NCBI GenBank assembly: GCA_020850315.1
Contig: JADZEY010000030.1
Span: 1 to 64,000, forward strand
Origin: Armatimonadota bacterium
GTDB lineage: Bacteria > Bacteroidota > Ignavibacteria > OLB7
Direction: 5' to 3'
DNA: 64,000 nt
Of this stretch, positions 9,364-18,151 are shown one piece after another. A program made the translations under genes and the position numbers. How positions within the stretch are numbered: the stretch's first letter is position 1; each line of letters opens with the position of its first letter. Under the pieces are notes generated by a model. It did not search any database and had not been told where the DNA came from. It was given only the letters and a program-made list of their open reading frames with translations.

Positions 9364-10269
9364 ATGAGCAACGCTCGGACAATCAGCAACGCGATTCTGG
9401 CCATAATTCTTGCCACCACCGTGGCGCAATCGCAGGATGCGGCGGCCCCACCCCGCGACACTGCGTGGAAAACTGGCGGGCAAATCGGGGTGAACTTCTC
9501 GCAAGTGGCGCTTTCCAACTGGTCTGGCGGCGGGCAAAACACGCTGGCGATTGCGGGCCTTGCCACCACGTTCGCCAACATGAAAACCGAAGCCACTTCC
9601 TGGGATAACGGGCTGGATGTTGGCTACGGATTCACAAAGTTGGCCGAGCAAGATTTTCGCAAAAGTGACGACAAGGTGATTCTGATTTCCAAGTACGGCT
9701 ACAAGGCCACGGACCAGCTGTTCTACAGCGGCCTTCTGGATGCCCGCACGCAGCTAAGCGATGGCTTTAACTATGATAAAATTGACAGCGCCACTGGCAA
9801 CCCCACCACCATCTCCCGCTTTGCCGCGCCTGCCTACGTCACGTTGGGTCTTGGTGCCACGTGGAAGCCTGCCGACTACTTCGAGCTGCTTGTTGCCCCA
9901 ATCTCCAACCGATTGATTCTTGTGATGGATGACACCTTGTCGGCTGCCGGCGCGTTCGGTGTGGACCCGGGGAAGAAGGTAAAAAGCCAACTTGGCGCAC
10001 TACTGAACGCCACCTTCAAAAAGGAGTTGATGACCAACGTCACGCTGAGTTCGCGGCTGAACGTCTTCTCTGCCTACGAAACCTTCGACAAAGCAGTGGT
10101 CACGTGGGAATCGTTGCTGGGGCTGAAGGTGAACGACTACATCACCGCAAGCGTGGCGCTGGATGTGCTGTACGATGAGAAAGTGAAGATCACCCGCGAC
10201 GACAAGACGGTGGGGCCATCAACACAAATTCGCGAGGTGTTGGCGATTGGGTTGGGCTATAAATTCTAA
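9364..10269 (+). CDS. DUF3078 family protein, predicted outer-membrane protein
   Basis: This 301-residue protein starts at ATG 9364 behind a good GGAGGA site. A signal peptide (residues 1-24) is followed by GGQIGVNFSQVALSNWSGGG, the hallmark opening of DUF3078 proteins of Bacteroidota. The rest consists of alternating aromatic/polar strands and ends GLGYKF, typical of a small outer-membrane beta barrel with a terminal Phe. Function is unknown in the family. The next gene overlaps its 3' end by 23 nt in another frame. Confidence 0.8.
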   Translation: MSNARTISNAILAIILATTVAQSQDAAAPPRDTAWKTGGQIGVNFSQVALSNWSGGGQNTLAIAGLATTFANMKTEATSWDNGLDVGYGFTKLAEQDFRKSDDKVILISKYGYKATDQLFYSGLLDARTQLSDGFNYDKIDSATGNPTTISRFAAPAYVTLGLGATWKPADYFELLVAPISNRLILVMDDTLSAAGAFGVDPGKKVKSQLGALLNATFKKELMTNVTLSSRLNVFSAYETFDKAVVTWESLLGLKVNDYITASVALDVLYDEKVKITRDDKTVGPSTQIREVLAIGLGYKF

Positions 10270-11455
10270 CGGCAACGGCCAAACGTCAGGCGGGGCAACA
10301 CTGCTCCGCCTGCGTTGGCTGGATCTGCTCCGTGGCATTGCAGTGCTTGGGATGATTGCCACCCACGTGGCCGGGGCGCTGCTTGGCACGGAGTGGAAAC
10401 AGGGTGAGCTGTGGAACAACCTGAACATCAGTTTTGGGTTTGTTGCTCCTGCATTTTTACTCTGCAGCGGCATCACCCTTTGGGTGGCGATGCAGCGGCG
10501 TGCATCGGATCCAGCACAAGCGGGCAACGGGTTCAAAAAACTGCTGCGGCGTGCTGGCATGATTGTTCTGCTCGGCTACTGGCTTCAGATCCCTGTGCTC
10601 TCGGCTCGCCAACTGGTTTGGCGGCAGGATCCCAGTGAGCTTGCGCGGCTGTTCGATAGCAACATCCTGCAAGTGATTGGGGTGGCTATGGCTGCATTGA
10701 TTGTTTGCGCACAGTTGGCGCAATCGCTATCCACCACCCGTTGGGTTGCCGCTCTGCTTGCCGTTGGGATTGTGGTTGCAACCCCCTACGTGTGGGGAAG
10801 CAACCTGCATCACAGCGTGTGGCTTCCGTTCAAGGCCTACGTTGCACCGCAGCCGGTGGCCTCCTTCTCGTTGTTCCCCCATGCTGGTTATTTCTTGGTT
10901 GGGTTTGTGGTTGCCCCGCTGCTGGTTCGGGGTGGCCGGTGGCGGTTTCTGTTTCCGTTGCTTGCCGCGTTCTGCTCCGCGTCTGCTGCGTTCTTTCTTG
11001 ATGCTTGGATTGGTGGCTTCCCCCCGCACAACAACTATTGGCATGGCTCCATCCAACACACTTTCTTCCGGCTGGCTGGCATTGTTGGCTTGATCGCGAT
11101 TGCGCAGGTTGTTGCGTCGCGCTTCCCCTTCCGCCCCGTACAGCCTGGTGGCCAGGAATCGGGTTCAACGTTGATTGAGAAGATCGGTGCGCGCTCCCTT
11201 TCCATCTACGTTCTGCACCTGATGCTGATCTACGGCTCGCCAGTAAATATGGGAATGACCGGCTGGCTGAATGGACGATTTCACAACGCGTGGGATCCCG
11301 TGATTTGCGTGCTGAGCGGCATCGGCATCACCCTGCTGTGCTACGGCGCGGTGATTTTGTGGGAGCGGATAGGCCGTGAGTATCCGCAAGCAAGGGTGTG
11401 GGGAAAGCGATTGTGGTGGATTGCCTTTTGGGGATTGTTTCTGACAATTCCATAA
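10247..11455 (+). CDS. DUF1624/HGSNAT-like integral membrane acyltransferase
   Basis: This 402-residue protein is very hydrophobic, with about ten membrane segments. The opening RLRWLDLLRGIAVLGMIATH matches DUF1624 proteins (heparan-alpha-glucosaminide N-acetyltransferase-like), including the RG and His positions near the first helix. These enzymes are thought to transfer acetyl groups to sugars across the membrane, but bacterial substrates are mostly unknown. No ATG precedes the conserved opening, so TTG at 10247 is proposed; a GAGGTG sequence lies upstream and the start overlaps the DUF3078 gene by 23 nt, suggesting coupling. The exact start is uncertain. Confidence 0.75.
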   Translation: MGWAINSNGNGQTSGGATLLRLRWLDLLRGIAVLGMIATHVAGALLGTEWKQGELWNNLNISFGFVAPAFLLCSGITLWVAMQRRASDPAQAGNGFKKLLRRAGMIVLLGYWLQIPVLSARQLVWRQDPSELARLFDSNILQVIGVAMAALIVCAQLAQSLSTTRWVAALLAVGIVVATPYVWGSNLHHSVWLPFKAYVAPQPVASFSLFPHAGYFLVGFVVAPLLVRGGRWRFLFPLLAAFCSASAAFFLDAWIGGFPPHNNYWHGSIQHTFFRLAGIVGLIAIAQVVASRFPFRPVQPGGQESGSTLIEKIGARSLSIYVLHLMLIYGSPVNMGMTGWLNGRFHNAWDPVICVLSGIGITLLCYGAVILWERIGREYPQARVWGKRLWWIAFWGLFLTIP

Positions 11456-11632
11456 CCCAAACTGCTCACGGCACAGCCTTCGGGGGAAGCTGGCTTTCGC
11501 CGCCGCAGAATCATGGCGCAGATCGGTGGCAATATGCTACGGCACGGCATCCTCCATTCCCAATTCATTGCCCGTATCCATTGCTCGGCGTAGATTGCAC
11601 GCTGCTAACAATCCAATCGTTCATCGCTCACA

Positions 11633-14521
11633 TTGAATCGCTCACTTCTGCTTCTGCTGCTGATCCTTTGCCCGCTTTCTGCGGTGGCACAGGATCGCAC
11701 TGCTTCGCGCCCCAACCCGGGCGAAGGCGCGTCCAAAGGTTCTGCCCCCTACCTCCCTTCCTGGAACTTTATGTCCCTTTCCACTTCTGGGTTGGATAGC
11801 TTCCAGCTTGCTAACCCGACCGCCGATGGGCGCGGTGTTTTGCTGCTGATTTTCGACACCGGGGTGGATATGGGAATCCCCGGATTGCAGAAAACCAGCA
11901 CCGGACTGCCAAAGGTGATTGACGCAATTGATTTCTCCGAATCGAACGTTGTCCGCTGCCTTCCGGCAACCCTGCAAGGGGATCAGTTGGTGGCCGATAG
12001 TTTGCCGCTACGGCTGGATGGTGTTGGCCAATTACGTGGCAACGCAAGCGGCGGCCAGTGGTTTGTTGGCGTGATGGACGAAGGCCGCTACCGCAACTCC
12101 TCCGTGCGTGATTTCGATGGCGATGGAGAATCGGCCTCGCAGTTTGGCGTGGCCTTGCATCGCGGCCCCGACGGCTGGCGTGTGGTGATTGATACCGATG
12201 CCGATTCCAGCCTTGCCGACGAGCAAATGGTTGGCAGTTACCACGACCGCCAGGAGACCTTCACCTTCCGCCAGCGCGACCCCGAACGGAAAGCACCCCT
12301 CACCTTCGCCGCAACCATTGACACCGCAACGCACAGCGTCAGTTTCCATTACGACATGGGGGGGCATGGGACGCACGTTGCCGGGATCACTTCCGGGTTT
12401 GGGGTAAGCGGCGAATCGGGGTTCAACGGCGTTGCCCCCGGCGCGCAGATTATCTCCTGCAAATTCAGCAGTGATTTCGCCAAGGACAACACCGTCACCG
12501 GAAGCATGAAACGCGCCTACCAGTACGCCGCACAGCTTGCCGATAGTTTGCAAAAACTTCACACCCCAGTGGTGGTGAACATGAGTTTCGGCATCGGTTC
12601 GGCCTACGAAGGGGAGGCTGATATTGAGACGTTTATTGATGATCTGCTTGCCGATCATCCCAACCTGTACGTGGTGACTTCCGCCGGAAACGAAGGGCCG
12701 GGAATCTCCACGGTTGGCATTCCCGCTGCGGCGCGGCGGATTATCACGGTGGGGGCAATGCTTCCGCGTGGGATTGGCCGCGACAGCTACGGCGCGGCGT
12801 TGGATCGGGATGTGTTGTGGGATTTTAGTTCGCGCGGGGGTGAGGTGGATAAGCCGGACATTGTTGCCCCGGGGACTGCAATCAGCACCGTCCCCAATTT
12901 TGAGCACGATGCCCGCGCCAGTGGAACCAGCATGGCAAGCCCGTGGGCAGCCGGCGCGGTTGCTGTGCTGCTAAGTGCGCTGAAGCAGGAAGACTCACTC
13001 TGGACCCCAACCCAGGGATTAATCCGCCGCGCACTTCGCCAATCGGCACGCCCGCTGCCGGGGATTTTACCGGTGGAGCAAGGGGCCGGGGTGGTTGATG
13101 TCCGCCGCGCATTGGCGTTGCTTCGCCGCTGGCGCAACAGTGGTTTTGCCGCCGATGTGCAGGAGTATGTGGTGCGGACGTTTTCGCCAAACTATCCCGA
13201 TAAATCTGGCCCCGTTGCCTTCTTCCGAACCCCGTTCACCCCGGGGCCCGATTGGCGGCAAACCTTCACCATCACCCGCGACGAACCACGCTGGCAAACC
13301 CGCGACACTGAGTTCTTCCGTGCCTTCACCCTAGAGCCAAACGTCCCCTGGATGAAAACCGTCCAGAAGACCGTCTATCTTCGCAACAGCGGCGTTGCCG
13401 AAGTGGATGTGCAGTACGACCGCGAGAAGCTTCGCCAGCCGGGAATCTACACCGGGCGGGTGATCGCCCGGCGTGCTTCGGCAAAGGGGAAAGCGGCTGA
13501 TGAAGATGTGGAGTTCGAACTGGTCAGCACGATTATCGTCCCCTACACCTTCTCGGCAGAACAGGAGTTCACAGCCACAACGCCAACCGAGCGGATCGAG
13601 GCTGGGCTAACGCGGCGGTTCTACTTTGCCCCCCCCGCTGGGGCCGCCGCCATTACCTTCACGATGAACACACCCCGTGGGGAGCGCACCGCTATCTCCG
13701 GTTGGGTGATGGATCGCAACGGCTACACCGCTGGGTATCTGTCGCGGGCAAAAGGGACCGAGCGGGCCGAGGCATCAACCACCATTGCGGCATCGGCATG
13801 GGGGGATGGAGTGATTGAGGTAGTGGTGCAAGCCGACCCGATGGATGGCGCAGGGGAACCCGCAGATTTCACCCTGACAGCAAGTTGCCTGATGCTTTCG
13901 GTGAAGCCAGAAGTGTTCACCGAAAACGGCCAACGATTTGTGCAGCTAACCGTGATGAACACTGGCGCGACTCCGATTGAGGGAAGTTTCCAGCAGACCG
14001 TAAAAGGCTACGGGCGGGTGAACCGCGTGACGATGGAGGGGGACACGCTGACAATACCGCTGACGATGTGGAAAGGGGATGGAGCCTTGTGGGTTACGCC
14101 ACAGTTCACCCCGGAAGGCTACATGAAATCCACCGACATACTTGCGCGGATCGTTGACGAAAACGGCTACGTCCAAGCCGACGAAGCGTTCAACCGGCCA
14201 GCGGAATCGCTCTTTATCCCCAACTTCAACCGCGATGCCGACAGCACAGCGTTCAACTTAGAGATCAACTTTGGCGCGGCGAACTATGATGACTTGCCCA
14301 GCATTCCGATTGCTATCAAGGAGCATCACGTCTATCCAACCGAGCCGCGCAGTTTCAGCGGCGGAAGTGGCCAACTGATCCCCTACGTCCCGCTAACGCT
14401 GAAGGCGCAATTGCCGGAGTTCAGGCTGCCAGAAGGCTACTACGGCATCGGCGAAATCACCTACAAACCGCGCTCCGGCAACGCCCAATCGGTGACGATG
14501 GAGTTTTTGATTGAGCGGTAG
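11633..14521 (+). CDS. secreted subtilisin-family (S8) peptidase, tripeptidyl-peptidase-II-like
   Basis: This 962-residue protein has a signal peptide (residues 1-20, ending AVAQ). The catalytic triad is visible: Asp75 in FDTGVDMGIPGL, His245 in GGHGTHVAG and Ser433 in SGTSMASP; the oxyanion Asn is in SAGNEGPG. The ~170-residue insert between Asp and His and the phrase TSTGLPKVIDAIDFSES resemble tripeptidyl peptidase II rather than simple subtilisins. Residues 540-962 are beta-rich and resemble the TPP II accessory domains. It would cleave proteins or peptides in the periplasm or outside. No sorting domain of the type IX system is evident at the C-terminus. The start is TTG 11633, with no clear ribosome-binding site; no ATG fits before the signal peptide. 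Confidence 0.88.
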   Translation: MNRSLLLLLLILCPLSAVAQDRTASRPNPGEGASKGSAPYLPSWNFMSLSTSGLDSFQLANPTADGRGVLLLIFDTGVDMGIPGLQKTSTGLPKVIDAIDFSESNVVRCLPATLQGDQLVADSLPLRLDGVGQLRGNASGGQWFVGVMDEGRYRNSSVRDFDGDGESASQFGVALHRGPDGWRVVIDTDADSSLADEQMVGSYHDRQETFTFRQRDPERKAPLTFAATIDTATHSVSFHYDMGGHGTHVAGITSGFGVSGESGFNGVAPGAQIISCKFSSDFAKDNTVTGSMKRAYQYAAQLADSLQKLHTPVVVNMSFGIGSAYEGEADIETFIDDLLADHPNLYVVTSAGNEGPGISTVGIPAAARRIITVGAMLPRGIGRDSYGAALDRDVLWDFSSRGGEVDKPDIVAPGTAISTVPNFEHDARASGTSMASPWAAGAVAVLLSALKQEDSLWTPTQGLIRRALRQSARPLPGILPVEQGAGVVDVRRALALLRRWRNSGFAADVQEYVVRTFSPNYPDKSGPVAFFRTPFTPGPDWRQTFTITRDEPRWQTRDTEFFRAFTLEPNVPWMKTVQKTVYLRNSGVAEVDVQYDREKLRQPGIYTGRVIARRASAKGKAADEDVEFELVSTIIVPYTFSAEQEFTATTPTERIEAGLTRRFYFAPPAGAAAITFTMNTPRGERTAISGWVMDRNGYTAGYLSRAKGTERAEASTTIAASAWGDGVIEVVVQADPMDGAGEPADFTLTASCLMLSVKPEVFTENGQRFVQLTVMNTGATPIEGSFQQTVKGYGRVNRVTMEGDTLTIPLTMWKGDGALWVTPQFTPEGYMKSTDILARIVDENGYVQADEAFNRPAESLFIPNFNRDADSTAFNLEINFGAANYDDLPSIPIAIKEHHVYPTEPRSFSGGSGQLIPYVPLTLKAQLPEFRLPEGYYGIGEITYKPRSGNAQSVTMEFLIER

Positions 14522-14604
14522 AGAGAGGGGGGGAGAGAAGGAGGTGAGTAGCAGGTAGCGAGCAAAAAATGCAAAGCAGTTTAGATGCTACCCAATCACT
14601 CAAT

Positions 14605-14635
14605 CCTTCACTATTCAAATTCTGCCTAAGGTAAG
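14605..14635 (-). repeat. decayed end of a MITE-like element
   Basis: The sequence ending TGCCTAAGGTAAG (14623-14635), with the preceding CACTATTCAAATTC, matches the right end of the complete element at 29960-30205 (CACTATCCAAACTC then TGCGTAAGGTGAG) with a few substitutions. The opposite end was not found here, so this is a relic. Confidence 0.5.
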
Positions 14636-14701
14636 TACATCAGTTCAGCAAGGAAGCTACAACAGCGAAGATCAGCAAGCCGGGAAACCCACTGCCAGCC
14701 G

Positions 14702-14709
14702 TATCTTTG
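14702..14709 (+). promoter_or_regulatory. Bacteroidota-type -7 element upstream of smpB
   Basis: TATCTTTG matches TAnnTTTG exactly and would start transcription about 25 nt before the smpB start. No clear -33 TTTG box was seen. Confidence 0.5.
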
Positions 14710-14740
14710 CCGACTATCCACGCATCACACACACGCAGTT

Positions 14741-15199
14741 ATGGCCGACGGATCGCTGACGATAAAGACGATAGCCACCAACCGCAAAGCGCGGTTCGAG
14801 TACGAAATTCTTGACCGGGTGGAGGCCGGAATTGTGCTGACCGGAACGGAGGTGAAATCCATTCGCGCCGGGCATATCTCACTTCAGGAAAGCTACGCCC
14901 AGCCAACCAACGGTGAGTTGTGGTTGGAGGGGTGCACAATCCAGCCATACGAGCAGGGGAACATCAACAACCACATCCCCACCCGCCCGCGCAAGCTGCT
15001 GCTGCACCGAAAGGAGCTACGAAAACTGATACAACGAACTGCCGAGAAAGGGCTGACGCTGGTTCCGTTATCGGTCTATTTTAAGGGGAGCAACCTGAAG
15101 GTGGAGCTTGGCGTTGGGCGCGGAAAAAAGTTGTACGACAAACGGGAAACAACAAAAAAACGGGAAGTTGAGCGGAATTTGCGGCGCGGGGAGGAGTAG
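14741..15199 (+). CDS. smpB: SsrA-binding protein SmpB
   Basis: This 152-residue protein has the usual length for SmpB. It contains NRKARFEYEILDRVEAGIVLTGTEVKSIR in overlapping blocks of conserved sequence, the central QPYEQGN segment, and the basic tail KLYDKRETTKKREVERNLRR that folds in the ribosomal decoding centre. It binds tmRNA and starts trans-translation on stalled ribosomes. The start is ATG 14741 behind a TAnnTTTG promoter. It is followed after 63 nt by tyrS. No tmRNA gene is seen in the window. Confidence 0.96.
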   Translation: MADGSLTIKTIATNRKARFEYEILDRVEAGIVLTGTEVKSIRAGHISLQESYAQPTNGELWLEGCTIQPYEQGNINNHIPTRPRKLLLHRKELRKLIQRTAEKGLTLVPLSVYFKGSNLKVELGVGRGKKLYDKRETTKKREVERNLRRGEE

Positions 15200-15262
15200 C
15201 AGGAGGAAGGGGTATCAGCAACGCACACACGCTAAACAACTATAACACTACATCACTGTTCC

Positions 15263-16486
15263 ATGCCAAATACATCATTCCCACCGCTGAACGAGCAGAT
15301 GGACTTGATCCGCAGGGGGGCCGAAGAGATCATCCCCGAGGAAGAGCTTGCGGCAAAAATTGAGCGGGCAATCAACACCAACAAACCGCTAAAAGTGAAA
15401 CTGGGCTGCGACCCTTCCCGCCCTGACCTGCATCTTGGCCACGTTGTTGTGCTGCAAAAAATGCGCGACTTCCAGGACTTGGGGCACCAGGCAATTTTGA
15501 TTATTGGCGATTTCACTGGCATGATTGGCGACCCATCGGGCCGCAGCAAAACACGCCCCGCGCTAACCCTTGAGGAAACCCGCCACAACGGGCGCACCTA
15601 TTTCGACCAGGCCACCAAAGTCCTTTCCGGCAAACGTTTGCAGATGGTCTATAACTCCGAATGGCTGGGGGGGATGAGCTTTGCCGAGGTGATTGCCCTA
15701 TCGGCCAAATACACCGTTAGCCAAATGCTGGAGCGGGAGGATTTCCACAAGCGATTTAACGATGAGGCCCCAATCTCACTGCATGAATTCCTCTATCCGC
15801 TGGCCCAGGCCATGGACTCGGTTGCCATCAAATCCGATGTTGAGCTTGGCGGGACTGACCAAAAATTCAACCTGTTGGTTGGGCGCGATATTCAGCGGTC
15901 GTATGGGGTCGAGCCGCAATCCATCATCACCTGCGCCTTGTTGGTTGGGACCGATGGAAAGGAGAAAATGTCCAAGTCCTACGACAACTACATTTCCCTG
16001 AACGACTTCCCGAACGACATGTACGGGAAAATCCTTTCCATCCCCGATGAGCTGATCGCCACATATTTCAAATACACCGTCTTCTGCAACAACCAACAGG
16101 TGGAGGACATCCGCGCGGGCCTTGCCGATGGCACGCTTCACCCACGCGACACCAAACGGCGGCTTGCCCGCGAGGTTGTTGCCCGCTATACCAGCCCGGG
16201 AACCGCCCAAAAAGCCGAGGAAGAATTCGACAGGATTTTTATCCAGAAAGCCGCGCCGGAGCAGATGGAGTCGTTCACGCTCACCGAAGCGATGACCGTG
16301 GTGGATGTGATGGTTGCCGCAGGGCTTGCCCCTTCCAAAAGTGAGGCCCGCCGGCTAATCAACGGCGGCGGCGTTTCGATTGACGGCAACAAAATTGAAG
16401 ACCAAAACGCAACCTGCGCAGTTACCAACGAAGCCGTGCTGAAAGTTGGGAAACGGAGGTTTGTGCGGTTGGTGCATCACGCATAA
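15263..16486 (+). CDS. tyrS: tyrosyl-tRNA synthetase
   Basis: This 407-residue class I synthetase charges tRNA-Tyr. The first signature is DLHLGHVVV (HIGH-like), the KMSKS loop is present as KEKMSKSYDN, and the ATP-site segment GDFTGMIGDPSGRSKTRP is intact. The C-terminal S4 RNA-binding domain covers the last ~70 residues (LAPSKSEARRLINGGGV). The pattern fits the TyrRS subgroup with the KMSKS (rather than KFGKT) loop. The start at ATG 15263 gives family length. It sits in a compact run smpB-tyrS-yraN. Confidence 0.96.
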   Translation: MPNTSFPPLNEQMDLIRRGAEEIIPEEELAAKIERAINTNKPLKVKLGCDPSRPDLHLGHVVVLQKMRDFQDLGHQAILIIGDFTGMIGDPSGRSKTRPALTLEETRHNGRTYFDQATKVLSGKRLQMVYNSEWLGGMSFAEVIALSAKYTVSQMLEREDFHKRFNDEAPISLHEFLYPLAQAMDSVAIKSDVELGGTDQKFNLLVGRDIQRSYGVEPQSIITCALLVGTDGKEKMSKSYDNYISLNDFPNDMYGKILSIPDELIATYFKYTVFCNNQQVEDIRAGLADGTLHPRDTKRRLAREVVARYTSPGTAQKAEEEFDRIFIQKAAPEQMESFTLTEAMTVVDVMVAAGLAPSKSEARRLINGGGVSIDGNKIEDQNATCAVTNEAVLKVGKRRFVRLVHHA

Positions 16487-16515
16487 AACATGAGATACAC
16501 CACATAATCATTGCC

Positions 16516-16890
16516 ATGAATCCCCCCACCAACCGCCGCGCCGATGGTGCAACGCAGGAAGAACTTGCGTTGGAATATCTGCTGGGCTTGGGCTACCGAC
16601 TGGTGAAAAAAAACTTCCAGTTTGGGAAGGTGGGGGAGATTGATCTGGTGATGCGCGATGGCGAAATCTACGTGTTTGTTGAGGTGAAAGCGCGCCGCAG
16701 CCACGGGTTCGGAACCCCGGAAGATGCTGTCACAATGGGGAAGCGTCGGCAGATACGGAAGGTGGCCGAAGGGTTCATCCACATCAACCAGATGACCGAC
16801 TACGAAGCCCGCTTCGATGTGGTGGCGATTGATTACGTCACAGGGCAGGATGGCAAGCCGGAGATCAGGCATCACAAAGATGCGTTCTAA
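16516..16890 (+). CDS. YraN/UPF0102 family putative nuclease
   Basis: This 124-residue protein has family length. The PD-(D/E)XK-type core is visible as GEIDLVMRDG followed by VFVEVKARRS, with the conserved GEIDL and EVK acids/lysine. YraN proteins resemble Holliday-junction resolvase folds and are often near rnhB or rsmI, but their biological role is not settled. It starts 29 nt after tyrS and is probably co-transcribed. Confidence 0.88.
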   Translation: MNPPTNRRADGATQEELALEYLLGLGYRLVKKNFQFGKVGEIDLVMRDGEIYVFVEVKARRSHGFGTPEDAVTMGKRRQIRKVAEGFIHINQMTDYEARFDVVAIDYVTGQDGKPEIRHHKDAF

Positions 16891-16946
16891 GCATTCCCAC
16901 AATTTCCCCCTGTGCCAACTCTATTTGTTCAACACGCACGCTCCCC

Positions 16947-18083
16947 ATGGATATCCAAACGCTTGCCGTTCATGCCGGCCACCAATCGGAATCAGCAGAG
17001 GACTTGATCCACCCTGTCTCCCCCGCCATTATCCTTTCCAGCACCTTCCAGCGGAATCCTGACGGCAGCTGCCCGGGGGGCTATCTCTATTCCCAAATCA
17101 ATAATCCCAACCGTTCGGCACTGGAATCGGCCATTGCCAAGCTGGAAGGGGCGCGCGATGCCGTGGCGTTTGCTTCCGGCTCGGCGGCGATGATGGCGGT
17201 GCTGCAATCGTTGAAACCGGGCGACCACGTCCTGGCGCCGCTGGCGATGTACTACGGCAGCCGAACAATGCTTGGCGGCATCTTCCGGCAATGGGGGCTG
17301 CAAACAACGTTCGCCCCAATGGATGACCTGGAGCAAGTGAGTGCGGCCATCACCCCAGCAACGCGGCTGGTGATCACCGAAACTCCATCCAACCCCACGC
17401 TTCGCATCACCGATCTGCGCCGGGTGGCGCAGCTTGCCCACGCCGCTGGCGCGTTGGTGCTGTGCGATAACACCTGGTCAACACCAATCCTGCAACGTCC
17501 GATTGAGTTTGGGGTAGACCTTGTGCTTCACTCCACCACAAAATACCTTGGCGGCCACAGCGATGTCACCGGTGGCTGCATTGTTGCTGCCGAAGGTTGC
17601 CCGCTAACGGAGTCAATCCGCCATTGCCAAGTTGTTGGCGGCGCGGTCCCTTCGCCGTTCGATTGCTGGCTGCTGATGCGTAGCATCCCAACGCTGCCGT
17701 TGCGGGTGCGGGCGCAGTCGGCCGGGGCGGCTGCGGTGGCTGGTTTTTTACAGGCTCACCCGCGTGTTGCAACGGTTCATTATCCCGGGCTGCCCGACCA
17801 TCCGGGGCATCGGGTTGCCGCAAGCCAGATGGAGTTGTTCGGCGGGATGCTCTCCTTTGAAATTGCTGGCCACCGCGCCGAAGCAATGGCGGTTGCCGCA
17901 CGCGCCAAACTGTTCACCCGCGCAACCAGTCTTGGTGGCGTGGAAAGTTTGATTGAGCATCGCGCATCGGTGGAACCCCCGGGCAGCGGAACGCCGGAAT
18001 CGCTCCTTCGTCTTTCCATCGGCCTTGAACATCCCGACGATCTGATCGCCGATTTGGAGCAAGCTCTATCTGGCTTGCCGTAG
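16947..18083 (+). CDS. Cys/Met metabolism PLP-dependent enzyme (cystathionine gamma-synthase/lyase family)
   Basis: This 378-residue fold-type I PLP enzyme contains the cofactor lysine K199 in STTKYLGGHSDVTGG. The substrate-site segments YSQINNPNRSALE and SGSAAMMAVL are conserved, as is ETPSNPTLRITD. The family includes cystathionine gamma-synthase, cystathionine gamma- and beta-lyases, methionine gamma-lyase and O-acetylhomoserine sulfhydrylase; sequence by eye does not separate them. It begins 56 nt after yraN at ATG 16947. A weak TCTATTTG promoter-like sequence precedes it. No methionine or cysteine pathway partner lies alongside. Confidence 0.88.
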   Translation: MDIQTLAVHAGHQSESAEDLIHPVSPAIILSSTFQRNPDGSCPGGYLYSQINNPNRSALESAIAKLEGARDAVAFASGSAAMMAVLQSLKPGDHVLAPLAMYYGSRTMLGGIFRQWGLQTTFAPMDDLEQVSAAITPATRLVITETPSNPTLRITDLRRVAQLAHAAGALVLCDNTWSTPILQRPIEFGVDLVLHSTTKYLGGHSDVTGGCIVAAEGCPLTESIRHCQVVGGAVPSPFDCWLLMRSIPTLPLRVRAQSAGAAAVAGFLQAHPRVATVHYPGLPDHPGHRVAASQMELFGGMLSFEIAGHRAEAMAVAARAKLFTRATSLGGVESLIEHRASVEPPGSGTPESLLRLSIGLEHPDDLIADLEQALSGLP

Positions 18084-18151
18084 TGGTGAGTGTGCTATTT
18101 TGCCATGCGTCTTGCCATGCTCTACTCACACACACACAATCATCATTCGCC

